Positions 24,376 to 35,736 of a stretch of 64,000 nt of DNA are shown one piece after another (position 1 is the stretch's first letter; each line of letters begins with the position of its first letter). The notes under the pieces were generated by a model. That model was not told the origin of the DNA, did not search any database, and was given only the letters and a program-made list of their open reading frames with translations. Made by a program: the position numbers and the translations under genes. Source of the stretch: Isoetes taiwanensis (Eukaryota; Streptophyta; Lycopodiopsida; Isoetales; Isoetaceae); assembly GCA_021234155.1 (NCBI GenBank), contig JAJEKV010000020.1, positions 5,380,563-5,444,562 of the forward strand. Direction: 5' to 3'.

Positions 24376-24915
24376 GCTGTCAAAGTAGGACAGCAAGCAG
24401 ATTTTGTGATTTTTGACATAGTTAGACTAAAAATTTAAAGATCATGTACCTAGCATTATTTTTAGATCTTCTTGCAAACTTTCCAACGGATACTCTTGCT
24501 AATGAAATAGAAGTTTGCTTTGCAAGTTATGGCCAAAACTAGAAAACAGTTTTGTTTCTGCTGTCAAAGTGGGACATCGAGTGGATTTTGTCATTTTCGA
24601 CATAGTTACAATGAAAATCTGAGGATCATGTGCCTAGCATTATTTTTAGATCTTCTTGCAAACTTTCCAACGAATACTCTTGCTAATGAAACAGAGGTTT
24701 GCTTTGCAAGTTATGGCCAAAACTAGAAAACCGTTTTGTTTCTGCTGTCAAAGTAGGACAGCAAGCGGATTTTGACATAGTTAGACTAAAAATTTAAAGA
24801 TCATGTGCCTAGCATTATTTTTAGATCATCTTGCAAACTTTCCAACGAATACTCTTGCTAATGAAACAGAGGTTTGCTTTGCAAGTTATGGCCAAAACTA
24901 GAAAACAGTTTTGAT
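24376..24915. repeat. Three-copy minisatellite within the hAT-like element, unit about 183 bp
   Basis: Units begin GCTGTCAAAGTAGGACAG at 24,376, about 24,559 and about 24,744, and end with TTATGGCCAAAACTAGAAAA. The third unit is about 15 bp shorter owing to a small deletion. They are highly similar, so the expansion is recent. No coding content. Confidence 0.85.
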
Positions 24916-27900
24916 CGTAGGGGGAAGCTATGATGATGTTTTTTAGTTGCATTTAAACTTTATCATAGTTAGTGATTTGGTATTCATCATAACCTCGTTA
25001 TGCAATTTTAAGGTATGATAAATGCGCAGATTTGATGCCATGCATGCTTCAAAAGCTCAGAGTAGCAGAATTTAAGAAGTAAGAACATGCTTTGCTTGAT
25101 TGATCAAAGTAAGTTTTGTTAATTGTAAAAATTCTAATTTGTTGGGTTGTCTCACTACTTATGCGTGCTATAAAAACTCAGCAAGTCTTAAACTGATATA
25201 CTCTTGTAGAACAAGCTGTCTACTATTATTAGGATTATTAGTAAGTGGATGTAATGCTAATGAAATGCTAAATGCTGAACATACTCTTTTTGGGGCTATT
25301 ATTATAAGTACAAACAAGGATTAATTGTTTTTTGACATGAACTCTCAAGGCAAGTTAAATGATATAAGAACTCTTACTGGAATTTCATATATTTCTGAAA
25401 AATTCGAAGATTTTTAAAGATTTTAAAGATTTTTAAGGTTTTTTAAGGTTTTTAAAGATTTTTAAAGATTTTTTAAAATAAAAAACGTTTTTAAAGTTTT
25501 TTTTTAAATTTTTTAAAAAACCTCAAAAAATCTTTAAAAACGTACGAAACCTGTACGGATTTTGACGTACGTGACAACCTTGCACACAATTCCTCATTCT
25601 GCTTAACCTTATCAATTATGAGATCATATGTCTTCTTATCCAGCTCTGAGCCTTTGGTTACCATTGCAATCTCCTCCCATTTTTTCCATGATGTTTCTCC
25701 ACATCTCAAATCACCAATTTTCCTGATTTCTACATTATGCCATTGCATATATTTCTGTGGATGTTTGAGAGCCAAACAATCGTTGTTACTATTTATTACC
25801 CCGGGGTGCTAGAAAAAATGAATGTCCTTAATTTTGGCATCAAGGATTGGAGGCCTATAACATAGTGCTGCAGAATTCCAAGCTTGAAACATTCTTTTTA
25901 GCACATTAGATGTATTTGAACATGGATTAAATTGAAAGAAGGCTGAATCTGGAAGTTCATGTCTTAGACTATGGCTGCCTACTGGATATGACTCCTGTAT
26001 CCAATATTTGATCAATTTCATTGCAGGGGATGGGGAGGAATTATGAATAGCTCTCCATACCATCTTAGCAGAAAGTGCCTGGGCCTGAGTGAATAAGTCC
26101 TTACATCCGAGTCCTCCCTTTTTCCTAGATTTGGTAAGGTCACCCCAGGCTACTTTGTGGACTCCTTGCCAGATGAACTGCCTGATAGCTGCCTCAATCT
26201 TACTGTAGGAGGCCCGTATCCCCCACTATTACAGACGAGAAATAAATATGTGTGCTACTGATCACTGCATTAGCAATCTGCACTCTGCCAGCTAAAGAAA
26301 GAGATGAAGAATACATACTTAATTTCCTTTTTATCTTGGTAATGATTGGGTCCCATAAACTTCGGAGAGAGGAATTCAAAGCTAGAGGGATCCAAGAATT
26401 GATGTACCTTCATTCCTGTTGAGAATTTTGATGCCCTGTATTTCAGTGTCCTGTGTGTCTAGGATAATTACACATTTGTTCTTGTTTAGCATGACACCAG
26501 ATATGTGGCAAAATCTTTCCATCACCGTAAGAAAATTTGAAAGGCTATTATCTTCCTGTTTTAGGAAAAACAAAGGTATCATCAGCATACTGCATCAGGG
26601 AGAAAGTACCTTCACTACCTGGCAACTTCAGACAATTGATGCCTCCCTTCTCTTGCATGTGAATTACCAATTTGGTAACCATCTCTGCTACAATTAGGAA
26701 GAGGTATGGGGCTAGGGGGCATCCTTGCCTCACACCTCTTCTGCACGGGAATTGATCTGTAGGAGTGCCATTAATTATGATTGCAGATGAGGCCATCATG
26801 TTTAATTCAAAAACTTTTTGATATATCCTTTCTAATAGCCCCAAGTGAGCCATTGCCTTTTCTAAGAACTGCCAACTGATAGTGTCATATGCCCTCTTAA
26901 AATCCAGTTTAAGGAGCATGCATCTCTGGCTAGATAATTTATTCCAATGAAGTCCTTCAGTTGCACCAATGTAATTGTCCAGGATGTTCCTCTGAGGGAG
27001 GAAAGCTGACTGGCATGGACTGATTACCTTCATTAGACTCATTTTTAGTCTATTAGCTAGAATCTTGGCGAATAGCTTATAGGTAGTATTGGTGAGAGAG
27101 ATTGGTCTCCAATCACCAAAGTTTGCAGGATTTTCGACCTTGGGTATGAGGGTAATGTGTCCTGCATTAATGGCTGGGTGCAGGTACTTGGCTCTCCATG
27201 CTCCTTGGATGAATAAGGTGAGGTCCTCTTTCATTAATTCCCAGAATTCCATGTAAAATTCAGGCTGAAGTCCATCTGGACCTGGACTTTTCCCATGTGC
27301 CATAGATTGGAGAGTCTCCTTAATCTCCTTTTCATCTGGGACTATGAGCATTTCCCCTGAGCACCTTTGGGTATTTCTGCAAAGAATTTTTCTATTTCCT
27401 CCTCATTGACCTATAGCTGCTAAAAAGGTTCTTATACTCATTAAGAAAGAAATTCTGAATTTCTAGTTGGCTGTCCAAGATCTTACCATCATTCCCTTTA
27501 ACCTGAATGATCCCATTGTTTAGGATTCTACTCTTGGCAATCCTAAAGAAAAAGGCTGAACCTGCATCATCCATCTCATTGATATATTTGCATCTGCTTT
27601 TCACTGCTAGACTTTTTGCCTCAGCTTCCTCAATACTTTTGACTTTAGATTCCAATTCAAATTCTTTTTCCTGCCATGTTATGTTATCTATATCCTGGAA
27701 AAGATTCTTCCTTATTTCTCTCATTGCTTCATAGACTTCCTGTTTCTCCTTACTTTTCTTAATATTCTATTCTTTTCCCCATTCCTTAATCCAACCCTTC
27801 ACCTGCTTAATCTTCTAAACAAAGAGGTTCATGGATTCAGTGAAGGGGATTTTAGGAAGTTGGCTATAAAATTCTGAGAAGGACTCACAAAAACTTCTGT

Positions 27901-28319
27901 TATTTAGCATTCCTGTGTTAAATTTGAATGGAATATTGGCCCCTCCTTTTTTTGGCTGTGCCATATCCTCCAAAAACTGAGGGAAATGATCTGAGATAGA
28001 ATTTCCAATATCACAAGATGTGACCAAATTGTCCCATTCTTCCATATCTGAATTCCATAGGTAAAATCTGTCCAGCAAGCAGTATGTCCTTTGGTCTCCT
28101 TTCCTTTTATTACACCATGAGAATTTATATGTGGAGGAAGGGGGAAACTATACAAAGTTGGCCATTAACCTGTCTCGAGCCTGTCTCTCCCCCTTTGACA
28201 TGTTCAGCTGCTTTCCAAGCTTTTGATCCCAGGTAGGTGTGTTGTTGAAGTCCCCTGCCATCAGCCAATTTCTAATTTGATGACCTAGGATCCAATTGTT
28301 GATTTGGATCCATTGCTAC

Positions 28320-29035
28320 CAAGAATAGAAAGGTATCATCTGCATACTGAGTAATAATTTCTTAAAAGCCATTCTCCATAGGTAGACCCCTAATCACATC
28401 ATCCTCAGCAGCACTAGAGAACAATTGTGAAAGCACCTCTCCCACTATTGTAAAAAGGAATGGAGTCAAGGGGCAACCTTGACGAACTCCTTTACCAATA
28501 GGAAAGACGACAGAGGGCTCTCCATGGAAAAGTACTGTAGATCTTGCAGAAGTATGCAGCTTCATCACATCTCTTGTGAATGGGATACCAAATCCTAAGA
28601 CCAATAAACAGTTCTCTAGAAAACCCCAATCCACACTGTCATACGCCTTCGCAAAGTCAAGTTTGAGAATAAAATTCAATGGGCATTTAACCTTGCCCAA
28701 TACATGCCTTCATATGCCGCAGCAACATTATAAAGAATACACCTTCCAGGCAAGAATCCTATTTGAATTAAAGATGTCGACTTAGCAAGAACAACACAAA
28801 GCTTTTCTGCCAGAGCTTTTGCAAAAAATTTATACACCATAGAGAGTAAGGTTATAGGACACTAGTCCGAAATGGTCTTGGGTTCTTTACACTTGGGAAT
28901 AAGAAATGGTACCGGTATTAAGAATTTTGTTTAAACTTATGTATCTTCTAAATTTACAAAATGCATTATATATATCATCTCCAATCCAGTCCCAATACTC
29001 TTGAAAAAATTCTACACATTTTCCTTTCTCCAATA
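28320..29035 (-). pseudogene. LINE-C ORF2, reverse-transcriptase part
   Basis: In element order: EFFQEYWDWIGDDIYNA (about 29,020-28,970), QIGFLPGRCILYNVAAAYEG (about 28,760-28,705), ILKLDFAKAYDSVDW, GKGVRQGCPLTPFLF and then the catalytic TQYADDTFLFL, in a frame different from the preceding segment. Motifs are those of L1-clade reverse transcriptase. The 5' end near 29,035 is an insertion-time truncation or a later deletion. Confidence 0.8.
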
Positions 29036-29063
29036 GGTGGGCATAAATTCATTTGAGAACACA

Positions 29064-29090
29064 TGTTATGGGAATTGAACCCATGATAAG
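29064..29090 (-). repeat. tRNA-like T-arm
   Basis: The minus strand reads TTATCATGGGTTCAATTCCC followed by ATAA, a hairpin whose centre is a consensus B box, GGTTCAATTCC. No other tRNA arm is found. It lies just outside the 5' end of LINE-C and may be a SINE remnant. Confidence 0.3.
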
Positions 29091-29384
29091 CCTAGAACAA
29101 TATTGAAGATGTCCTTGCATGGCAAATTCAAGTGGGTACTCTCATGATTTGTTTGGCCCAAGTGTGGAGCTTTCCATATTTATCGAGTAAAATGTTGCTG
29201 CCTTGCTCCCAAAGTCCTCAGAAGCTAAAGCACATGAAGAAAACACACTAGGGTTTGTCATGGAGACCGGAACGGAAGTGCTGCAATCCGGCATAGCTAG
29301 AGGTCTCTTCCCCTATATGCAAGTTAACATCCCTCATTTGAAAATGCATAATCATCAAAATCAAATCTTAAAATATGCTAACTG

Positions 29385-30206
29385 GAAAAGAAAGGTACTT
29401 GTTGTGAGCTTGCCTTTAGAACTGGTCCGTGGAAGGAATAGCAGGAAAACAGAGGAGCTATATTTATGTTCCTCAGTGCAGCTTCGCGGGCATCTCCACG
29501 AATTAGCATTCGCAGACCAATCTCATTTCCAAAAGCCATGGGTTTGATATGTGCTCCGTAAGAGGCCAATGCACTAGAAAATAAAACAATAATAATGTTG
29601 TCAACGTAAGAGCTTGAGGCAACTAAGTGTATCATGTTGAACAAAACAAATTTCATGTTCTTACTTGTAATGTAGAAGAGAAACCATCAGGTGAAGTTAC
29701 ATAAATATGGCCACCATGCTTGATGGCTGAGAGAGCAGACCCCAGAAAAATGGCATTGCATGAATCAATATCTATCATGTCATAAAAATCTTTTCTCATG
29801 CAACCGCACATCAAAAGCTTGTTGGCATCTTTATGGGACACCATCGACCCTGAACATGTGTTGCCAGTAGAAAAATCTCTTGACATCCTTTCTATTTCAT
29901 CTGAACTTCTTGCATCTGGAGAAACTAGTGACATGTTCTCAATAATAAGTGGAGTTAATGACTCAAACCCATCATTAGCCATAGCAAATCTGCTTCAGCT
30001 AGGACCAAGTACCTCGCATGCAAACTCCAGAACCATTGCATCTATAACTCGAAGACGGCAATGCTTTTTCTTATAGAGTGCAGCTGCTAACACTCCCAAA
30101 TCCCTACCCAATATACTTTCATGGGGATAGAAAGCATCACCTGTTATACAATGTATGCTCCTCTCACATTTCATCATCACAGATACTAATTTCTTGTGCA
30201 CCACAG
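29385..30206 (-). pseudogene. TRM1-like tRNA (guanine-N2)-dimethyltransferase fragment
   Basis: Two exon-like blocks. Block 1 (30,206-29,665) reads ERSIHCITGDAFYPHES...GRDLGVLAAALYKKK...VIDAM, then MANDGFESL, then FYDMIDID, SALSAIKHGGHIYVTSPDGF. Block 2 (29,573 to about 29,412) reads ALASYGAHIKPMAFGNEIG, REAAL and APLFSCYSFHGP. This is the methyltransferase core of the plant TRM1-like family (Arabidopsis At3g56330 type), which methylates G26 of tRNA using SAM. The SAM-binding DAMCGCGVRSLRYL segment is wrecked by indels and a TGA at 29,995-29,997. An intron between the blocks is retained (donor CAA|GTAAGA, acceptor TTCTAG), so it is not a processed copy, but the frame does not join cleanly across it. 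N-terminal and C-terminal exons are not found. Confidence 0.65.
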
Positions 30207-30788
30207 CTAATGTTGTATGTCGCAGAACAATATCTTGATTTTGGAAATAAGGTTGTGGATGTCGATGGATAAGTTCTGCTTATCATCCTATTTTTACGAA
30301 ACAATGCCGAAATGCTTGATTTTTTTTATTGCCAATTTCAAGACCAGGCAACGAAATGCATAGAATGCCAGTTTCAAAATGAAGCAGTTGTCTAAAGAAA
30401 CTTTCCAAGTAACCTTCCTTCCAGAGCTCCCGTCTTGCCATTTTAAGGACAGTACAGAGAGTTAGGAAGAGCGGGGACCGCATTTAATCTTACAACATCT
30501 GAAATCGATTCTGCAGAGAACCCCAATCGATATAGATAAGGCTGGTTCCCAACGTTTCCCATCCCATTGAAGCTAGGTAAATAATAATCTACATTACCTG
30601 CAAAACAAGGTAATAGAAGGATCGATTGACAGCAAGTTCCGAAGATCGGGGATTAATATCGGGTTTGAGGAGGTCGCCATAGCCAGATGTTGTGGGTGTA
30701 TTTTGCCAGTTATCCGGTTCAAACAGCAATGGCCCACAACGCAGGTGACCGCAATTTACAGGGATCAGTAGGTTTGGAGCAGTCACCA
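30207..30788. other. No gene recognised
   Basis: A minus-strand frame at 30,589-30,792 is open but has no recognisable domain. It may be intron or upstream sequence of the TRM1-like relic. Confidence 0.3.
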
Positions 30789-30828
30789 GCATATCTTAGG
30801 TATATTCTAGCATATACCTAAGATATGC
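30789..30828. repeat. Perfect inverted repeat (15-bp arms)
   Basis: GCATATCTTAGGTAT at 30,789-30,803 pairs with its reverse complement at 30,814-30,828 around a 10-nt loop. No neighbouring gene explains it. It could be a tiny foldback element. Confidence 0.8.
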
Positions 30829-30847
30829 CACAAACCCAATAAGCCAA

Positions 30848-30880
30848 GGTTTGCCCCCCCTAAGGGCAACCCAAAAAAAA
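30848..30880. repeat. GGGTTGCCC-type hairpin with A-rich tail, copy 1
   Basis: GGTTTGCCC and GGGCAACCC form arms around a CCCCTAA spacer, followed by a run of A. The same arrangement recurs at 46,047-46,080, again preceded by CCAAG and followed by an A run. Confidence 0.55.
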
Positions 30881-32793
30881 CAAAGCGTGGAAAAACATAT
30901 GCGTTCTAGAGGCTGTGTCTGCATCCACCGCCACAGCCGTGAAGCCTGCTACATATGCTATCTCTTAAACTTCCATTTCAGTTATTTCTGCCGAGGATTC
31001 CAGTTATTTCGCAGATACTTCAGCGTCTTGCCGAGCAAAGGAGCTGCCAACAGGGGAGTTGCATACAACAGAGGACCATTAATTTCTAGTAACCTTAATC
31101 TCTATTGCAAATAGCTTGTCGCGAACTAAAGATTTCAATTTTCGAGGAAGCATAGACTATTGAAATCGAAAGCTATAAACAAAGAGGGCATCTTTTCTGT
31201 GTTAATGGGGAGCAATAAATAGCTGAAATCGAAGTAGTGGAGAGTTAGGGCTTGAATTAATTCAACAGAAAGAAGATTTGGCTCTGCTTTTGCCGTCTAT
31301 TTGTCTGATTTGAATGGCCGAGATAAAAAATGATGAATGCAGATACCCCCAAACCTGTAAAGCATGCCACAGTTTGCCCTGCTGCTACTTGCAAGCCAAA
31401 CAAAAGACAACACCCCATTTTGCAAGTTAAATTCTTCAATCCACCAGAGTTGGAGAGTCTTTTCCTTGGGCAACAAGTTACACAATGCAAAGTGTGCAAA
31501 AATAGAACTTTACGGAGTTGAGAGACAATCTGGCATGGTGAGAGAAACTGAGCCAACATGTTTTCAGGAAAAATAAAATGGCTTCAAAGATGCATGCACT
31601 ATATATTTCAAACGAATAAAGTGTGCGATGACGTATGGAAACACATGTAATTTAATGTTTAACATGTTCTTACAACGAAATTTTGTGGGTGTAATGGTAA
31701 AAAATATTCTACAACATCCAAATAATCTAGGATATGCACCCATTTGCCTGCCTCACTAACTCGAACTTGAGGCCATGCAGATTTTGACAAGATGGACATG
31801 ACCTATTTCATTCTATGGAGGTGATGCACATTTTGAGCAGAAGGACATTACTTATTCCATTCTAATTTCTAAACAAGTCCACAAAGTGAATTGTGACATT
31901 AAAGAGACCAACAATATTAGAAGGTATATCTACGTCAAGAAATTTAGATATCATCACAATTGTTTTACCCTCACGATATCAAACTTGCTATCCAACAAAT
32001 TAGTGATTACTATAAACAAGCGCAAGAAGAAAAGAAGGAAAATTCACAAACCACAATTCCCTACTATATTGATGCACATAATTAAATCCAATATGGCTTG
32101 AGCTATTAAGAACGCAATAGCAATTAAATCCAACTTGGCTTGAGCTGATAGAAACACAATAGCCGATACCAACCCCCTAACAAAGTGTTTGAATATGCAC
32201 TTCCCACAAATATGGAAAGAGTCTCCAACCATGGAAAAAAAGTGCATATTCTCCTCCAAAGGGTGTCAAACCTTAACTTTTGCATCGAGTATCTTATATA
32301 CCTGGTGGACCAAAGGAGTTCAAAATTATGTCTATCAGCTTATTTTTGCTCTCTTTCAATACATATATAAGTCAGGTACATTTGTTTCGCACCCCTAATT
32401 AGACTTCATGAATATCAGGAAAAATACAGCAATGCCTCCTTTCATTGCAGACAAATGAGGCAGCCGAATTAAATTAAAAGTCACTAGGACCTTGTAACAA
32501 AACAATTAGCCCATAGGAAGAGCATTAAACAGAGCCATGCATAAGATCCATCAGAAAAAAGCTTTAGAAAACGATCAGAGAACATGTAGTCAATCATGTA
32601 CTGTAAATCTCATGTAGAAAAAGGATACCATGTGAGCTGCATTTACCTCTCTTTATTTTCTTCGCATTAAGGCACCATACCTGACAATACTTAACTTCGA
32701 ATTTCCCTAGCATTCCAAAATTCCAAATAATTACACATGCCACGAACACATTGTTGCTTACGTCCTTTTGATAGCAAAGACAGATACCAAATT
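30881..32793. other. Non-coding, minor tandem duplications
   Basis: No gene recognised. A unit of about 44 bp containing TTAAATCCAA and GGCTTGAGCT is duplicated at 32,083-32,165. Confidence 0.4.
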
Positions 32794-32951
32794 CTTTTCA
32801 CTTACGGGAAGCATGACATAAATTGGAATGTAAGGAGTGCCTGCAAAGTTACGCTCAGGCTCCTTGGCCTTTCTTTTCACTTACGGGAAGCATGACATAA
32901 ATTGGAATGTAAGGAGTGCCTGCAAAGTTACGCTCAGGCTCCTTGGCCTTG
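32794..32951. repeat. Tandem duplication of 79 bp, essentially identical copies
   Basis: The unit starting CTTTTCACTTACGGGAAGCA occupies 32,794-32,872 and 32,873-32,951 with no difference seen apart from the last base. It lies just outside the left end of the 12-kb TIR element. Identity implies very recent origin or an assembly artefact. Confidence 0.85.
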
Positions 32952-33009
32952 TGTTCATTCTGAGAAATGCATGCCACCAAACAAATAAGAATGACATTCT
33001 TCAACTTCC

Positions 33010-33034
33010 AAGTCGTATTTAATTAAAGTGGGAC
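33010..33034 (+). repeat. Left terminal inverted repeat
   Basis: Perfect inverted match to 45,171-45,195 over 25 bp. TTCC precedes it. GGGAC recurs at 33,030, 33,049 and 33,072, as would suit transposase binding sites. Confidence 0.85.
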
Positions 33035-33205
33035 AAATCTTGAATTTTGGGACTCGGACTGAAAATGGGACTCACACACCATAAAAGAAATTTCTGAATT
33101 GATTGCTTGAATAGAATTACACATGACACACATAGAATTGGGTTACTTGTTTTCCTCATAAATTTTACAAACTACTAGTTGAGATAGTTTTCAAACTTCT
33201 CAATA

Positions 33206-35736
33206 TTATGTGCCCTCATACAATGATATAGCATGGAGGTTGCTCATGGCCTTGTCCATCTCCCTTCTTGGGATCTTGTGTGTGTTGTCCTTTGCAACGT
33301 GAGAACTTGGATATGACCATACCACACACTCCACCAATTCCCTCCTTTGAGGGTCAGCATAATTTGCCCTCCACTTCTTCTCCCAGTGATCGGTGTATTG
33401 CTCCTTCAAGTTGCCCTTCTTGTGTCTCCCAATGGGCTCCCAATATTGAATTTGGAATCCAGGACTAACTCCTCTCCATCGAGGGCATAGTGGTGGTTAC
33501 ATCAGAGAGTGCCACCCCTAACCATATTGGACAGTCCTCATCATCAGGCCTTACTAGCACAAAGTATCCTTCCTTGATGTCCTCAAAGGGATCCCACTCA
33601 GGAAGATCAAACCACTTCGGCTTTGAGGCCTTACTTCCCACAAACCACTTGGAACCCTTGTTGGGACCCAAGTGAGCATTCTTAGACGTGCTTGCACCTT
33701 GAGAACCCTCCCATCTTGACTCGGCAAGAACCCGTCTCTTAGCTCCCTCCCACATGGTCATTCGGTTTCCAAGCATGTCACAACTTTCTCCCAGTACTTG
33801 ATTAGGGAGTCCATTTGATTTTTCTTAAGAGTGGAGGTGTGCTTTCCATTTCGAACATCATCCCAGTGTGTTATGTAATCCTTGATGCCCTTCACCAGTT
33901 GGCTAGAGTCTTTGACTGTCTTGAAGGGAGGTAGTGGTTTTGGTTGCCCTTTAGGAATGAGAACTTCACCAGTGAAACACCCCTTTGCCACAACTTCGAT
34001 ACCTTGTACAGGCATCCACAACTTGTCACCTGGTCTCCACTTATATTGCATGATTGGTATTCCATCCCTAACCCAAAACTTGAACTGAAGTGGCTTTGTG
34101 TGTCCTGTCAACTGGTCCTTACCATCTAGCAAGTATCCTTCTACAAATGATTTCAAATCTGCAACCTCATCCATCAAGAAAGCCATTGGGTTGGGGTCAA
34201 TGCAGCTCTCAAACACATCCATTAGTTCAGGGAGAGTGGTCACGTTTTCTCTCTTGAGCTTGGTGGAGAAAGTTCCAAAGAATCCATCTATATCATCATG
34301 CGTATGCCCAACCATCATGAATCCCACTTTCACAACTTTGAATACTCCCACTGCTGTCAAGTATGACATTGCCCCAAACATCCATCTATTCTTGTTTTCT
34401 TTCCAACAGTTGTCCAACTGAACACATAGCTCCTCAGGCAGTGATTTCTCAAGTAAGGGGAAATCATCCCAAGTCCTCCTTGATTCACTAGACACCTTGG
34501 ATGTGAGCTTTTTTATCTGCCTTTGGTAACAAAGCGGTTGATCATCCATCAAAGCCTCAAAATGGGTCTTTGAAGGGGAATACCTCCTCCCTTCTATCGA
34601 TCCTTTCTCTAGTGTTCTCGGGCACTTGAAAATAGAGCTCACATGGAAGTTTGGATCATCTCCATAGATCAAGCACAAAATGACCATATGTTCCAGTTCC
34701 ATGACCATGTGTTAATACACCCTTGGACTTATTTTTTCTCGAAAAGCGTTTTGACAACGCTTGGGTAAAGGATCTAGCTTTGGCAAGAAAGTCTTGTGTT
34801 GGTCCATCTTATCATGAATTATACACAAAAATTTGTCATTTGCATCTCGAGAAAATGTTCTCCACGCCAATACAACTGTCTACATGATATTTGGTCCCTT
34901 TGGTGATCTCGCAAATTGCTCCCTAATTGCCATTCTTTCTTTCTCTATTGCAGTTGATGCAAGTGTATCCTTGAGTTGAATGCAAGTGTTGCACTTTGAG
35001 AATGGCATGTGTTGTAGGACACTCACGTCCGAGAAGTGAGTGCTCCATAACTTCTTGAAATGTGATTGAGAAAGAGGCCTACCTCCAAGTAGTTTCTAGG
35101 ATGGAGTTGACCTCCTTAAGGCACTCCTTCGGATATAGTGTTGTGGCAACACTCTTTTGCACCACTCGCACACCGTGCTCGTTCACCTTCGACTTGTGAG
35201 GCATAGATTGAGACATGTATCTCACAAAGCTCTCGAAGACTGCAATGGCATTTAGAGTATTTGCTCTAGTTTTCAAAGTGAGTGCATTACCATGTTGGAA
35301 CAAAGTGTGCCCTTTTTAACCTTGCCCAAAGATCGTAAAATGAAGACTTGCTCACCCCAAGAATCCATCTCAATACTCTCATACATACCTTCATGCCCCT
35401 CAATTGATATAGTAGACGTCCTGTGTTTTCATCATAGCTGGAATTCCTACACAAGGAGTAAATGAAATTAATCCTATCTTTTTGAAGTCTGTCCAATGTA
35501 TTGGGACCTTATCCGCATCGAGGTCATCCACATTGTATGCGCCTTGTGCAATCTAGGTTGCAACACTCTTGTCCCCTAATTGCCTCCAGGTTTTCTTTGG
35601 TTGGTGCCATACTTTCCATCCTTTCTAAATATTTGTCACTTCTAGGCCTCTTGGGCACCTTTGGCTGCCTTTTATGAAAGACATAGCGTCTCTTCCTTGT
35701 GATCAAAGGATGCTCATCGACCACCAAATCTTCCAC
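33206..35736 (-). pseudogene. DUF7869-type putative DDE transposase, decayed
   Basis: Reading leftward: an N-terminal cysteine motif ECCNLDCTRRIQCG (near 35,540); VCMRVLRWILGVSKSSFYDL (about 35,400-35,330), a helix-turn-helix-like segment; MDQHKTFLAKA (near 34,810); QLDNCWKENKNRWMFG (about 34,420-34,370); VGHTHDDIDGFFGTFSTKLK (about 34,310-34,250), the hallmark of the family; WRPGDKLWMP; then C-terminal PIWLGVAL and QYTDHWEKKW, ending at 33,206. The spaced Asp residues in MDQ, LDN and HDDID suit a DDE-type nuclease, though that role is inferred. The largest open piece is 34,708-33,758. Frame changes occur near 35,500, 35,300, 34,710, 33,760 and 33,465. Position next to the left inverted repeat supports a transposase role. 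Confidence 0.6.

Larger units (their letters stand above)
23505..25582. mobile_element. Non-autonomous hAT-like element inside LINE-B
   Basis: The 2,078-bp insertion is flanked by the 8-bp duplication CACACAAT (23,497-23,504 and 25,583-25,590). Its ends are short imperfect inverted repeats, CAATGTTGTT and CAAGGTTGTC (8 of 10), and both subterminal regions contain AAAATCCGTAC. An 8-bp duplication with CA(A/G)nGTTG ends is the hAT signature. No transposase is encoded. Removing the insertion and one duplication joins the LINE-B frame as NEELC followed by ESSNQWH, which independently proves the boundaries. Confidence 0.85.
22301..28302 (-). mobile_element. LINE-B, 5'-truncated, inserted in LINE-C
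   Basis: The reversed poly-A tail is the T run at 22,301-22,326. The 7-bp sequence TTTGGAT lies directly before it (22,294-22,300) and again directly after the other end (28,303-28,309), which marks the target-site duplication inside LINE-C. The element is truncated within its endonuclease domain. Excluding the hAT-like insertion it is about 3.9 kb. The tail motif TTTTGAAGG resembles that of LINE-A and LINE-C in the same orientation. Confidence 0.85.
22470..28302 (-). pseudogene. LINE-B ORF2: endonuclease C-terminus, RT, zinc domain
   Basis: Reading leftward from 28,302: LMAGDFNNTPTWD (about 28,270-28,225), LDRFYLWNS and SDHFPQF of the endonuclease (28,075-27,960). The reverse transcriptase starts near 27,351 with SPGPDGLQPEFY, then RPISLTNTTYKLFAKI, LLKLDFKRAYDTISW, GVRQGCPLAPYLF and an intact YADD in LMQYADDTFVFP (near 26,560). 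The zinc domain near 23,300-23,170 reads CPLGCGEIETSNHVFLC. An acidic C-terminal tail ends at 22,472. Frameshifts lie near 27,400, 26,550 and 25,800. The frame is continuous across the hAT-like insertion when that insertion is removed. Confidence 0.8.
20601..29035 (-). mobile_element. LINE-C, 5'-truncated, split by LINE-B
   Basis: The reversed poly-A remnant is the T run at 20,602-20,609. From there the minus-strand element runs up to 22,300, is interrupted by LINE-B (22,301-28,302), and resumes at 28,303 to about 29,035. Its reverse transcriptase lies right of the insertion and its C-terminal zinc domain left of it, in the correct order. The YADD box (TQYADDTFLFL, about 28,320-28,355) is followed across the insertion by ASGVLVGWQKCSAL (about 22,220-22,260), exactly what follows YADD in plant L1 elements. 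The 5' half including the endonuclease is missing. Confidence 0.8.
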
